The notes beneath the pieces were generated by a model. It was not told the origin of the DNA and did not search any database. It saw nothing but the letters and a program-made list of their open reading frames with translations. A stretch of DNA of 64,000 bases from Rheinheimera mangrovi (GTDB taxonomy: Bacteria > Pseudomonadota > Gammaproteobacteria > Enterobacterales > Alteromonadaceae): assembly GCF_003990335.1 (NCBI RefSeq), contig NZ_CP034683.1, positions 3,083,501 through 3,147,500 on the forward strand, written 5' to 3'. This document shows, one piece after another, positions 63,723 to 64,000 of this stretch. The number at the start of each line of letters is the position of its first letter. Position 1 is the first letter of the stretch. The translations under genes and the position numbers were made by a program.

Positions 63723-64000
63723 TTACTCAGATGACTGCACGTCAAACGCAGCTTGACCACACTTTGGGCAATGATCTGTGGCTAATGCAATATCAGCCAG
63801 ATCTCCGGTTAACAGTCCATCACAAAAAAACAGCGCAAACCTGAGTTACTGATCTCGCGTTGTTGTAACGTTTTGATCCAGCGAATACAGATAAATAAAA
63901 TGCTGCTCAGTGTCAGCAGATAAAGCACAATCCACGACTCAACAAAGGAACTGAACTGACTGACAACCAGTTCAACAAAAGTACAACGACAAAAGCGATT
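63723..64000 (-). pseudogene. Membrane protein with C-terminal zinc ribbon; partial and frameshifted
   Basis: Runs off the right edge. Upstream frame: a membrane helix (WIVLYLLTLSSILFICIRWI) and a basic stretch to SGLRCFF. Downstream frame: CDGLLTGDLADIALATDHCPKCGQ to a TAA stop. The two join as CFFC...CPKC, a complete four-Cys zinc ribbon, only if the seven-A run at 63824-63830 (T on the coding strand) has eight bases. Too short for a standard open-frame list; the start is outside the window. Function unknown. Confidence 0.65.

Noticed and set aside
1..64000. CRISPR arrays, tRNA, rRNA, prophage or toxin-antitoxin modules
   Set aside because: No regularly spaced repeats, cloverleaf candidates, phage structural genes or paired small toxin genes could be supported by eye.

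Overview
The window looks like chromosomal DNA of a free-living gammaproteobacterium of the Alteromonadales/Chromatiaceae type, with Rheinheimera-like gene content. This is inferred from gene families, not from a marker gene: several large TonB-dependent receptors, many secreted peptidases (tricorn-like S41, S9A, S10, S8), a stand-alone second-type EF-G, an enteric-type CobB, an ArgO/ArgP-type pair, chemotaxis and GGDEF proteins, and short intergenic repeats. I see no rRNA, tRNA, CRISPR array, prophage or plasmid module. Most of it reads as ordinary core and lifestyle genes in short operons separated by clear intrinsic terminators.

Layout. 0-17.5 kb: small outer-membrane protein, DUF1080 protein with a LacI-type operator upstream, tricorn-like protease, a protein made of two tandem repeats, threonine aldolase, ArgO/ArgP-like divergent pair, periplasmic solute-binding protein, prolyl oligopeptidase, secreted alpha/beta hydrolase, chemoreceptor, AraC regulator and S10 carboxypeptidase. 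17.55-18.78 kb: an intact-looking IS3-family element with 25-bp inverted ends and a 3-bp target duplication. 18.8-25 kb: small proteins, a second solute-binding protein, a TonB receptor, and a yqjD-yqjE-yqjK-like envelope stress operon behind a strong sigma-54 promoter match. 25-34.5 kb: an MFS/cyclophilin-like/Tat-hydrolase operon with a divergent LysR gene, a broken metallo-beta-lactamase-fold gene, GlpQ-like phosphodiesterase, an EamA transporter, a glycosyltransferase and glutathione peroxidase.

34.6-40.3 kb is an iron-uptake locus: Fur box, Fiu-like receptor, PiuC-type hydroxylase, TonB, ExbB and ExbD in one direction, with a PepSY membrane protein next to it. The receptor at 58.7-60.8 kb also has Fur-like sites and could draw on the same energy-transducing complex. 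40-58.5 kb: PAS-GGDEF cyclase, aldo/keto reductase, CobB, PhoX-like Tat lipoprotein, RluA-type pseudouridine synthase, cytochrome b561, MgtC-family protein, luciferase-like oxidoreductase, S8 protease, DUF481 and fasciclin proteins, ArsR plus old yellow enzyme pair, EF-G2.

The most unusual material is (a) a dispersed intergenic repeat that always starts just after a stop codon in the same orientation and whose two full copies differ by compensatory changes in a 14-bp hairpin; (b) genes disrupted at homopolymer runs, two of which also carry an in-frame TAG: the MBL-fold gene (29.1-30.2 kb), the GGDEF gene (61.3-62.2 kb), the Crp/Fnr gene (62.3-63.1 kb) and a zinc-ribbon gene at the right edge. 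Three of these lie within the last 2.7 kb, which points either to real decay of one regulatory locus or to base-calling error there. TAG is used as an ordinary terminal stop elsewhere in the window, so general recoding is unlikely.
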